DNA of 64,000 bases from Corbicula japonica (lineage: Eukaryota > Mollusca > Bivalvia > Venerida > Cyrenidae): positions 8,546,396 to 8,610,395 of the forward strand of contig JAZAYU010000009.1 of the NCBI GenBank assembly GCA_038501625.1. The letters run 5' to 3'. Shown one piece after another: positions 1 to 10,900 of the stretch (position 1 is the stretch's first letter; each line of letters begins with the position of its first letter). The position numbers were made by a program, and so were the translations under genes. The notes under the pieces are model-generated. The model had not been told where the DNA came from. It saw only the letters and a program-made list of their open reading frames with translations, and made no database searches.

Positions 1-1452
1 TGATCAAGTAAATTATTTGTATTTGTGGCACTGTTGTCTTCTCATTACGGAAATGTCTGTGAAGAAGTTGGTGGTAATGCAATGCAATGTCATAGTGAAC
101 ATTTGTGCCAAGTTATTTTGAAATCCCTTCATTCATAAAGAAGTTATAGCCTGAACAAGTAAATTCAAGTTTTAGTAACTGTGACCTTGACCTTGGACTT
201 ACAGGCATGGGTAATGTACGCAACACACCGCCTTGTCATGGTGAACATTTGTGCCAAGTTATTTTGAAAACCCTCCATTCAAAACAAAGTTATAGCCCGG
301 ACAAGGAAATTCTATTTTTAGTAACAGTGACCTTGACCTTGGACCTACAGGCATGGACATGGTACACAACTCACCATCTTGTCATGGTGAACATTTCTGC
401 CAAGTTATTTTGAAATTACTATATTCCTAATGTAGTTACAACCCTGACAAGAAAATTCTATTTTAGTAACAGTGACCTTGACCTTGGACCTAGGCATGGG
501 CATGGTACGGGACACACCATCTTGTCATGATGAACATTTGTGTCAAGTTATTTTGAAATCAATCTATTCCTAACAAAGTTACAGCCCGGACAAGAGAATT
601 CTATTTTTAGTAACAGTGACCTTGACCTACAGGCATGGGCATGGTACGCGATACACCGCCCTGTCATGGTGAACATTTGTGTCAAGTTATTTTGAAATCC
701 CTCCATTTATAATGAAGTTACAGCCTGGACAAGAAAATTATATTTTTAGTAACAGTGACCTTGACCTTGGACCTTCAGGCTTGGGTATTGTGCGGACACA
801 CTGCCTTGTCATAGTGAACATTTGTGCCAAGTTATTTTGAAATCCCTCCATTCATAACAAAGAAACAGCCCGGACAAGAAAATTCTATTTTTAGTAACAG
901 TGACCTTAACCTTGGACCTAAAGGCTTAGGCATGTATGTGACATACCGTCTTGATATGGTGAACAATTATACCAAGTTATTTAAAAATCCAATAAGAAAT
1001 AACAAAGTTACAGAGCGGACAAGATTTTGCAAGAAAATTCTATTTTTAGTAACAGTGACCTTGACCTTGGACCTACAGTCATGACACACCGCCTTGTTAT
1101 GGTGAACATTTGTGCCAAGTTATTTTGAAATCCCTCCATTCATAACAAAGTAACAGCCTGGACAAGAAAATTCTATTTTTAGTAACAGTGACCTTGACCT
1201 TCCACCTAAAGGCTTGGGCATGTATGTGACATACCGTCTTGATATGGTGAACAATTATACCAAGTTATTCAAAAATCCAATAAGAAATAACAAAGTTACA
1301 GAGCGAACAAGATTTTGCAAGAAAATTCTATTTTTAGTAACAGTGACCTTGACCTTGGACCTACAGGCATGGGTATTGTCATGACACACGCCTTGTTATG
1401 GTGAACATTTGTGCCAAGTTATTTTGAAATCCCTCCATTCCAAACAAAGTTA
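1..1452. repeat. Tandem array, about 145-bp monomer, about 10 copies
   Basis: The motif GTGACCTTGACCTTGGACC recurs at about 181, 327, 472, 616, 755, 900, 1055, 1188 and 1343, giving spacings of 133-155 bp. Between these motifs the text is a diverged copy of one monomer, with shared phrases such as GGTGAACATTTGTGCCAAG and CAAGTTATTTTGAAATCC. Short ORFs in the array are by-products of the repeat. The array runs off the left edge, so its true length is unknown. It resembles the core repeats of molluscan non-autonomous elements. Confidence 0.9.
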
Positions 1453-2250
1453 AGGGCAAAGTGTATATTTTTCTTCACACAAAATGTAAGTGAAAAAGGG
1501 GCATAATTTGAAAATATTGGAAGCATGGTTATGGGTCTTGTTGGTTATGATGTAGATTTTGATGGTGGAAATATATTTCAAGTTTCAAGGCAGTATCTCA
1601 AGTAGTTTTTAAGTTATGGGCAAAATGCACAAAATATAAGAAACAAGATATATTCCTATTAAAACTAACGTAAATGGAAGTATCAAAGGGCCATAACTTC
1701 TGAACAGAACATGTAAGAGCAAAACCCCACCTTTTTGCACAACAACATATCAGGCCAAGCATTGTGGTAAAGTTTCATCAAATTCCCAGCAGAGGTGTAG
1801 GAGGAGTTGCGTTCACATGATATATTCCTATTAAAACTAATGTAAATGGAATTATCAAAGGGCCATAACTTCTGAACGGAACATGTAAGAGCAAAACCCC
1901 ACCTTTATGCACAACAACATATCAGGCCAAGCATTGTGGTCAAGTTTCATTAAATTCCCACCAGTAGTGTAGGAGGAGTTGCGTTCACGAGATATACTCC
2001 TATTAAAACTATTGTAAATGGAAGTATCAAAGGGCCATAACTTCTGAACGGAACATGTAAGAGCGAAACCCCACCTTCATGCACAACACTATATCAGGCC
2101 AAGCATTGTGGTCAAGTTTCATTAAATTCCGACCAGTAGTGTAGGATGAGTTGCGTTCACGAGAATATCGGACGGAAGGACGGACGGACGGACGGACGGA
2201 CAGGAGCAACTCTTAATGCCCGTCGCCATTTCATGGCGGGGGCATAAAAA
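1453..2250 (-). mobile_element. Pearl/Helitron-like non-autonomous element with 172-bp core repeats
   Basis: Three tandem units of about 172 bp begin near 1647, 1819 and 1991 (GATATATTCCTATTAAAACT). They are followed by a GACG tetranucleotide microsatellite (2169-2202) and a terminal hairpin-forming segment around 2215-2247 (CGCCATTTCATGGCG flanked by ATGCCC and GGGCAT). Core tandem repeats next to an ACGG-type microsatellite and a terminal palindrome is the published layout of molluscan pearl elements; the class assignment is inferred. The left boundary is approximate and may merge with the upstream array. No transposase or Rep-helicase coding sequence is visible. Confidence 0.7.
2169..2202. 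repeat. (GACG)n tetranucleotide microsatellite
   Basis: Consecutive GGAC/GACG units separate the 172-bp core repeats from the terminal hairpin of the surrounding element. The 32167-33404 element has the analogous tract in complementary form, (CCGA)n. Confidence 0.9.
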
Positions 2251-3301
2251 ATACAGATACCAAAATTTGTGAAATAAGTGCGAGTAACAATGCATGTCTA
2301 CATTTGAATTTAAAACAAAAACCTACATTCTCATTGCTTTTATAAATAAATTGTACCACTTATGTTTCAATTATAATGTCACTTAAAAAATCATTCTTTT
2401 CATAGAACTTAAATGCACCTTCAGAATTGTTAATATTGTGCAGTATCCCGTGCTACAATTTTGAAGTGGATACAATTAGTTTTGTAGTGGATACAATCAG
2501 TTAATGAATGTTTTTGTTTAACACCACAATATTATTCTAATTTAAAATTAAACACAATTCTATCCTTGAAATGTTAAGAAGACAAAAATGAACAACTTTT
2601 ATTATAAGGTAAAAATGCTACAGAAAAGGGATATATATAGCTATATATGCTAATAATGCTCAGCCTGTTAACATTTTAGAGCAAGTTTTAAAACAATATA
2701 AGCTGAGCAAAACATATTTTAACAGAGACATCTACAAACCTGAAGTAATAAACAATTCTGTCAAAGAATAAATATACTTAAGTGGTCTAAATATGATTTT
2801 CTTGAATCACATAACATGTTTAATTTGTAAATACTAAAAGAAAAAATTCTAAAATACTCAATAGGTTATTGGAATATATTAATTTATTTCATTAAGTATG
2901 ACATGCACCAGTTTTTGATTCAAAATCAATGCCATCTTGTTGAGGCAGCATATCCGTGACTTTCAGTATAATGTAACTGATAACATTTAATGTTAGTACA
3001 TGTATCACCCTGGACTAGCCACTAGTCTGATAATTAGTTTGTTTTTTCTTTTCATTTATATTTTAAAAATCATAACAGACTTTTATTGTAGCCAGTCTAT
3101 TTTCTATCATACTGCATTGAGAGAGATGTCTGAATTATCAGTGATGAAGTTCAGATAGAGATGTAGACTGGCTTAAGATAATTAGTTGGAGAATGAATAA
3201 AAAAATATACTTCATCGCCTGGAATCCAGGCTAGTATCACCCTAATTTAGCATTCTATTCAGTCAATGGAAAACTGAAATAGCAGATAAACCTTTACTTC
3301 A
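2251..3301. other. AT-rich interval without recognised genes
   Basis: No credible exon, RNA gene or terminal-repeat element is visible. No minus-strand sushi or CUB-like exon (paired Cys, Gly-Tyr and Trp landmarks) continues the lectin gene here. It is either 3' flank or intron of that gene. Confidence 0.5.
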
Positions 3302-3303
3302 TA

Positions 3304-4470
3304 CACTGCGGACTCTTTATAACGCGCCTCGTTTAGATCCGCGCTTCATTATAACGCGATTGTCCAGTGGATCCCCTATTTTTTTTCTAAGTCCATTTTT
3401 TACCATGAAACGGCAAAAAAATCGAAACCGGAAGTCATTTTTGATCGTAAAACGGCAAATAAATCGAAACCGGAAGTCACAATTGTAACATGTATATAAG
3501 TGACACACATTTTATCCCTAAAACAACTGTGTTTTAACACCTTTCCCAGTGACAGATATCAGCCCGAGGCAAACTTGTGAATGCTTACTTACTGTTTATC
3601 ATTGATCCATTACTAAATTTGATTGTCTCTATAATTATCACATAATCCGCACAATTCAGAAAGAAACAAAAAAATATTCCCAATCATGTTTTAAACCTGT
3701 CGGTAGTTCATTGATGTACATTTTGCTTTGATCCGCCTTCCTGTTAATTTCATGGATGTTGCATTTTTAGACTATGGAGGTAAACAGCGATAATATCTGT
3801 CAATGAAATGCGACTTCAAAGTAAAATGTCGGCTCGTATTGAGACTGTGATGTTTTGTCAGCTCTGCTATGAAATAGTTTGATCTGCAAGAAGTGTGTAC
3901 GTGACATTTGGCATTTTTTAGCTGGTTTAAGTTGGTTGATGATGCAATAATACTGAAATATTATACTGGAGATAAAATTAGGATGTAATTTATAAATTAT
4001 GGAATATGTTCACGATGGTTAGTGTTTTAATATTTATTTTACATTTACGTTTGTAAATGTCAGAGTTTGTGTCATAAAAAAATAAAATACCTCTGCAGGC
4101 ATCTAAACAAACTAGAGATATACGGTCTTTGATTCCATTACAATAATTTAAGGCCGATCCGATTTTGATCTTGGTGTTATTAGTCAGTCTCTTGCCGTTT
4201 TGCTTTTTTATTTGAAATTTGGTAATTGTATGTCTTGTAAGAAATATTATTTGTCGAGTACAGTGTGGGGAATCATGACCTTACGTGGAATTATGCATAA
4301 TCTCGTTAGTTGTGTATTAGGAAGTATATTTGCGCGGGAAAATCGGGTCATGTATTTTTCGCGGGAAAATCGGGACATGTATTTTGCGCGGGAAAATATA
4401 ACGCGGTTTCACTTATTAACGCGGTCGGGGTGATGGACCCGCTATACCGCGTTATAAAGAGTCTGCAGTG
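3304..4470 (+). mobile_element. Pogo/Tigger-like non-autonomous element, copy 1 (1167 bp)
   Basis: The ends are inverted: CACTGCGGACTCTTTATAAC at the left and the complement of CACTGCAGACTCTTTATAAC at the right, flanked by TA at 3302-3303 and 4471-4472. Two near-identical relatives lie at 7267-8417 (inverted) and 12545-13713. Subterminal direct repeats are visible: two units containing AATCGAAACCGGAAGTCA at the left and three CGCGGGAAAAT units at 4334-4400. A 77-codon ORF at 4200-4433 is shared with copy 3 but resembles no transposase. TA duplication and TTATAACGCG-type ends fit pogo/Tigger MITEs; superfamily is inferred. Confidence 0.85.
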
Positions 4471-4472
4471 TA

Positions 4473-4685
4473 TATACTGGTTTGTTTTGTCTACAACCAG
4501 AGTAGATCCAGATAAGCTGTGACTTCCATGCCATCTGATCTGGATCAACACTGGTCACTTCTTGGCCAGATATAACTGAATGAATCTAAGCAAATATTGT
4601 AGATCAGATGGCAAAGATGTGCTGTCTAATCTGGATCTACTTTGCTGGTCCATGGGACAACAGGTATATCCCATAGAGTAAAGGG
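4473..4685. mobile_element. Diverged TTAA-family palindromic MITE
   Basis: The segment carries the family landmarks AGTAGATCCAGATAAGCTG, GCCATCTGATCTGGATCA and the right end CATAGAGTAAAGGG. The left end is missing or replaced by the adjoining pogo-like element. Its right end lies 21-28 bp from the possible splice donor of lectin-gene exon 14. Confidence 0.7.
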
Positions 4686-4689
4686 TACA

Positions 4690-4907
4690 TCATTTGTAAT
4701 ACTGACCATTCACAGGTATGCATTCAGTGGTTTGATCTGGATAGACCAGATGGGACCATTTCCCTTCAGTCAGACATTCAGCATACATGTAACCAACCAA
4801 ACGGGATCCTGGATTGCAGATGAACTCTACTCTCTCATGAATATAGTTTTGATATGGAGTTAATGTCCGCCCACCTGCTAAAGGGGGAACTTTGGGACAT
4901 ACAAGAT
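4690..4907 (-). CDS. Lectin gene exon 14: sushi/CCP 3, 3' end unresolved
   Basis: The acceptor is GCTTTTAG|ATCTTG. It encodes NLVCPKVPPLAGGRTLT, VEFICNPGSRLVGYMYAECL and TEGKWSHLVYPDQTTECIP. Three ends are possible: donor ACCT|GTGAATG (exon to 4714, phase 0), donor AATG|GTCAGT (exon to 4707, phase 1 like exons 12-13), or read-through to TGA at 4690-4692. The phase-1 option best fits another sushi exon beyond the window; read-through would make this the last coding exon, directly abutting a MITE. Confidence 0.8.
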
Positions 4908-7900
4908 CTAAAAGCATAAAAACAAATATTATCCCTTAGCATTACTACAGTTATGCACTATAGGCAGTTATAAAAAAACATGTAAATAATCTAACTACTG
5001 TTTAATGCTCATGAAATGTTTTGATGTTTTTAATAAAACTTGATGTGTGTTTAGTTGAACTTGTGTCTCCCTCAGGAACTTTGTCCAAAAGAAAACCCTT
5101 AAGTTTGATGGACAAATATTAAGAAATGTCGAAGTCATAGCCAACATTAAGTTTTTGAGAAAAAATCCAAGTACAAAAAGGGCATAAAGTTCTCTGTCAT
5201 ATGTGACCTTGACCTTGCCACACAAGTTGTAATAACTTTAAAAACATGTTTTCCTAAGACCAATGTTGTGGTAATTATCAATTCAAAGTAAATTGCTGTC
5301 AAAATATATCATCACCTTAGTGCAAAAATGTACAAATACCATTGAAATAAGAAAGAGTTATATTGTTTTGCACTTAGGGTTTAAGTATTGTGCCTAATTA
5401 CACTCTCATAGGTCAAGTGCTGACATAATACTACTCAAGTTTATATTAACCCTTTCCTCCATAGACATACCTTTATTGCATGGGCGAACAGTGTAGATCC
5501 AGATCAGCCGGCACATCCGTGCCATCTGATCAGGATCTGCATTGTTCACTTTATGATTAGTTAGGTTATTTCTGACCAAAATGCGAACAGTGCAGATCCT
5601 GATCAGACGGCACGAAAATGCATATATATCAAGGAAAGGGTTAAAGTGCTGTAACAAAACTGACTCTAGAAAGTTGACATACTTTCACATGTAGGAGGAC
5701 TACTCCAGCCACTTGTAAGGCAGGTAACTCTGGGAACTCCGGACATTGTGTAGCCAGGATTGCATCTATAGAATGCAAGCCCCTCATAATATCGACTGGT
5801 AATATTTATTAACTCGCCATTCTTCAAACTTGGGACTGGACCACAATAAACATCTAAAACCAGAAAAAAATAAGTTGATTTAATTAGTTACTTTATAAGA
5901 AAATATTTAAATTTCCAAGCTTAAATTCATTGCATATTGTTTACTAAGTAAGTAGAAGTAGTAAATATACTGCTTAACAACTTCTTTCCTTAGCAGTGTT
6001 TTTTCCCCCCAACAGGGAAAGGGTCCTCTTCCCCTACAATTGGGAAATTTTCGCGTTGTAAAATCTTGAAATTGGGAAAAAAATTAGTCGCAAAATAAGC
6101 TCTATTGGGATTCATGTAAATTCAAACAAGGGGTTTTAATCAGCTTCACAAAGATTTATAAGGTCTCGTTCCTTAATAGGAAAGTTTTTGTGACGTAAAT
6201 GTTATGCCAGAATTAAGTTACTGCCAATCCAATGACTGCCAGTCTATGGAAAAATAATTTCCATTGCTGAAAAAGTTCCGATTAATGTGAAATGAATCTG
6301 CATTTGAAATTATAACCAAAGGGGTGGGGGTGGGGGTGGGTGTGGGGCATTTGTACGGTACGGTTTGTTTACGCTGTGCAACATTTCTTGTGAAATACTC
6401 GTTTGTCAATAGGGAAACGGCAGGAAACGGCACTGTTTGTTGTTGGGAACAGTAGTTTTGGGATTGGGAAAGGTCTGGTGATTGAATTGGGAAGACTCCT
6501 GTCAGCTTTGGGAATGGTACCCTTTTGGGGAGGTAGTTAAAGAAGGAAAAAAAAACGCTGATTAGAAAGATTCTGTACACAGGCTTTCAATTTTTTTTTA
6601 ACAATTTCTTTTGGATTTCAATAATTATATTAAATTGGTACCTAAAAAATGTTCATAAAACACAATAAAAAAATCGGTTCAAGATATTTTGATGAGATTA
6701 CTAAAACTGATTTGGTTATTTAATCTAAGGTTAAATCAAATAGCTTACAGTAGTTTCATAGTTTACAGACCAAGTGTATAAAATTTTTTAAGTACTGTAG
6801 CATAGGGATGTAATTGGGTTTATAGTTGGAACTATCTTCTTAGTTTTCAAATATCCAAGCTAAAAATGCATTCCTCACATTTACAGCTAGGGACCGCAGT
6901 TTTCCACTCTCCGTCCATATCACAGTATCGCTCCTGGGAACCAACTATCTGGTACCCAGTATCACAGTTATAATGTATGAATGATCCATAAGATGATTGG
7001 TTGTCAGATGCATGCAAATGAGCCGGCAAGTCACCATTGTCATGACAACCTGAAAGTAAGTAAAACTAGAATTATCACTTTTAAGTGATGAAATACCCCC
7101 ACATGTGTGTTTGATACTGGAACTGCTTAGAATCAATGGCATATTGTAACTAACACTAGAAACATGGACACATGTAGTAGTGACCTTGAACTTGACCCCA
7201 CCACCTACTTTCAATCCCAAGCAGTCTTTCAAAGAAGCAATCTAAACAGTAAGTTTCATCACAATACACTGCGAACTCTTTATAACGTGGTATAGCGGGT
7301 CCATCATCCCGACTGCGTTAATAAGTGAATCCGCGTTATATTTTCCCGCGCAAAATACATGTCCCGATTTTCCCGCGAAAAATACATGACCCGATTTTCA
7401 AGTAACGAGATTATGTTTAATTCTACGTAACGTCATGATTCCCCACACTGTACTCGACAAATAATATTTCTTACACGACATACAATTACCAAATTTCAAA
7501 TAAAAAAAAGCAAAACGGCAAGAGACTGACTAATAACACCAAGATCAAAATCATATAGGCCTTAAATTATTGTAATGGAATTAAAGAAGGTATATCTAGT
7601 TTGTTTAGATGCTTGCAGAAATCTTAATTATTTTATGACACAAACTCTGACATTTACGAACGTAAATGTAAAATAAATATTAAAAAAACTAACCATCGTG
7701 AACATATTCCATAATTTATAAATTACATCCTAATTTTATCTCCAGTGTAATATTTCAGTATTGTTGCATCATCAACCAACTTAAACCAGCTAAAAAAAAT
7801 GACAAATGTCACGTACACACTTCTTGTAGATCAAACGATTTCATAGCAGAGCCGACAAAACATCACAGTCTCGATACGAGCCGACATTTTTCTTTGAAGT

Positions 7901-10900
7901 CGCATTTCATTGACAGATATTATCGCTATTTACCTCCATAGTAAAAAAAAATGCAACCGCATTGAAATTAACAGGAAGGCGGATCAAAGCAAAATGTACA
8001 TCAATGAACTACCGACAGGTTTTAAAACATGACTGGGAATAATTTTTTGTTTCTTTCTAAATTGTACAGATTATGTGATAATTATAGAGACAATCAAATT
8101 TAGAAATGGATCAATTATAAAATTAAACAGTAAGTATGCATTTACAAGTTTGCCCTGGGCTGTTATCTGTCACTGGAAAGGTGTTAAAACACGGTTGTTT
8201 AAGGGAAAAATGTGTGCGTCATTTGTGTACATGTTACAATTGTGACTTCCGGTTTCGATTTATTTGCCGTTTTACGATCAAAAATGACTTCCGGTTTCGT
8301 TTTTTTGCAGTTTCATGGTAAAAAATGGACTTAGAAAAAAAATAGGGGATCCACAGTACGACCGCGTTATAATGGAGCGCGGAATTAAACGAAGCGCGTT
8401 ATAAAGAGTCCGCAGTGTATCTCATTCTTAAATAATGTAATTTAGTATAAAAAGTCTTTTCTATCTTTTGAAACAGTAACCTTTACTACAGTGGCCCCAC
8501 TTTCAATCCAAAGTGTTGTCTACATAGAAGCCACATTTACAGCAAGTTTCATCACAATATCTTATTCCTTCTAAATTTATTGAGAAGAAACGGTTTGAAT
8601 ATTTATGTTAGGAAGATCAGTGGTCTAGGGGTAGAGCGTCGGACTCCAGATCCGGAGACTGCAGGTTCGAGTCCCACCAGGGATGAGGTTCGCCTGCAGT
8701 TTCCTCAATCCACATTCGGCGCGAGTACTGGTTGGAAACCCAGGAAGCAGTCATCGAGCGTGATTAATATAAGTTGGAATAACTTGTTTCACAATCGATG
8801 TAAAATAAATAAGTTTAAACTAATATTTATGTTAGTAACCCTGACCTTTACTTAAATTTATCTAACAACTGTGTGCCAAAAATTGTTGAAATATGCGAAA
8901 CCTTTCATGAGAAATCATCCAGAAACCATTGCTTCTATTTTTAGTAACAGTGAACAGTGACCTTGACCCCAACAGGCCCATTTTCAATTCCAAGTTTTGT
9001 CTTCACAGACACTACATATATAGCAATTTTCATCACAATATCTTATTCCGAACTAAAGTTATTGAGAATAAACAGATTTTTATTTTTTTAGTAATAGTTA
9101 CCTTGACCCCACAGGCCTTACTTTCAATTCCAAAAGTTGTCTTCACAGAAACCACCAATACACCAAATTTCATTCAAGAATCTCATTCCAAGCTATAGTT
9201 ACTGAATAGTTACTATCAGATAGTTACTATCTGTCAGGGGCCTCTTGTTTGGCCAGTTAAATTTATTAGTTAAACTAAGAAAGTTTCAAACTCTTTACTC
9301 CAAGGATTCCACTTTCACAATAAAAAGCTTAGCTGAATATTTATGTGAAACTAACCAAATGAGAATGAAGCTGTCCATCCTTGTGCAGCTAGGCTGGAAT
9401 CTGTTGTGAAGCGTATCACAAACTGACCAGTGGTGGACCGTACAGGGCGGGGCTTCTGCAAGCCACTGATGTTGAGCAAAGACTTGTTGGGCATTGATAG
9501 ATCTTCAAAAACTTCAAAAACCTAGAATAAATGATAAACAGTATCTCATTTAAATAAAATTCAGCTTAAATTACTATGATTTTACATTACTTTCTAGTTG
9601 GTTTCCATCATTTTTACCACACAGATGTTATAGTTTTTTTGTTCATTAAGGACTTGCAGCAACAAAAATACAAACCCTTAACATTATGTGATGGGCAAAT
9701 ACTTTGAATCATTGTGGCTACCACAGCATATGGAAAACAGGGTCCTGGACTGCATTTTGATAAAGCAGTAAACAATTTATTAAATCAAAGTACTGAAAGT
9801 ACAGAAAACCAGCGAAGCGTTTTTTTCTTATTGAGAACAACCAGTGCCATGATTCTCATACATGTATCCATTTACGAAAAAGCAAAAAAACTTGTTTCAC
9901 TCGCAAAGAACTTCCTCTTGTCTAAATGATAGTGGAAATAAGGGTTTCCATGTATTATCTGGATGAAGGCTTCTGTTAACCCTTTACTCCATAGATATAC
10001 CTTCATAGCTTGTGCAAACAGTTTAGATCCATATCAGCTGGCACATCTGTGCGATCTGATTAGGATTTAAACTGTTCGCTTTTATTATCATTTTTTTCTG
10101 ACCAGTAATCACAAATTTTAAATCCAGATTAGATGGCACTATTGTGCCAGCTGATTGGGACCTGAACTGGTAACCTATGTGATGAAAGGCGTATATATTG
10201 AGTAAAGGGTTTTAGGCAAGAAATTGTAATAGTGAAATCTGTGTACTGACATCCCAAAGACATAATGAACATGAAAAATGACGCTCCTTCTTTGTTTTTG
10301 TCGTCCGCACTTTTCAACGATATTCTATATTGTCCGCTAATTGGACCGCATTTTAGTGCGACCCATATTCCATACCTCCGTGTCCGTTCCACGTCGGACG
10401 GACACGGAGGTATGGAATAAACCCAACGATATCTTGGTGAGTGAAAAATCGCGGACACGGACAATGTTTGACCATTGTTGCACCGCACCGATCAAGTCCT
10501 AGAAATATGAACCGCACCGATTTTACATTTACCATTGATGCACCGCACAGGTTTTGTCCTATCAACATGACGTAGATAATACCAACTTTAACACGTAACA
10601 GGAAACTTGGGGACTACTTTACTTACTCTGATTTCTCTGAAATGCGTAAATCGCCTTTTGCAAGTTGGTTTGATACCGATTTCAGAATTGTGATTAGTAA
10701 AACCAGCTTCGCTGGTTAAAAAGGATGTGTGATTATGGCAACAGAGAATATGCAATTTTAGAAACACAGGCATTAAGTTCAGAAGAAGCTATTAAAATAG
10801 ATTAAAGAGCACTACCTCGACAAAGTCCCAGTTCTCTTCAGTCTCAAAGGAATGGAACAGCAGAGTAGTGTCCCTTGGTTGAGCATAGCGCCTGGATACA

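Larger units (their letters stand above)
7066..9245 (-). mobile_element. Helitron-like element A, interrupted by a pogo-like MITE and a SINE
   Basis: Read on the minus strand it ends with a hairpin (ATCACTTAAAAGTGAT) and CTAG followed by T at 7069-7066, as at Helitron 3' ends. The interior is a series of diverged units of about 140 bp carrying AGTAACAGTGACCTTGACCC and TTTCATCACAATATCTCATT. The same family is at 32167-33404. A 1151-bp pogo-like element (7267-8417) and a SINE (8612-8821) are inserted into it. The 5' boundary near 9245 is approximate. Confidence 0.7.

Noticed and set aside
4200..4433. 77-codon ORF shared with 13443-13676
   Set aside because: It lies entirely inside two copies of the pogo-like element, so its repetition reflects the element. 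It shows no transposase motif and spans the subterminal repeats.
6218..6580. 120-codon minus-strand ORF with a Thr-Pro run
   Set aside because: The Thr-Pro run is a translated (GGGGTG)n tract inside a TIR element; no start context, splice signals or family resemblance.
8630..8700. Possible tRNA-Trp gene
   Set aside because: The anticodon-loop region and boxes are tRNA-like, but the T stem does not pair and the copy is flanked by target duplications, so it is a SINE.
10129..10568. Overlapping minus-strand ORFs
   Set aside because: They run through a MITE and a perfect hairpin and lack domain-like sequence.
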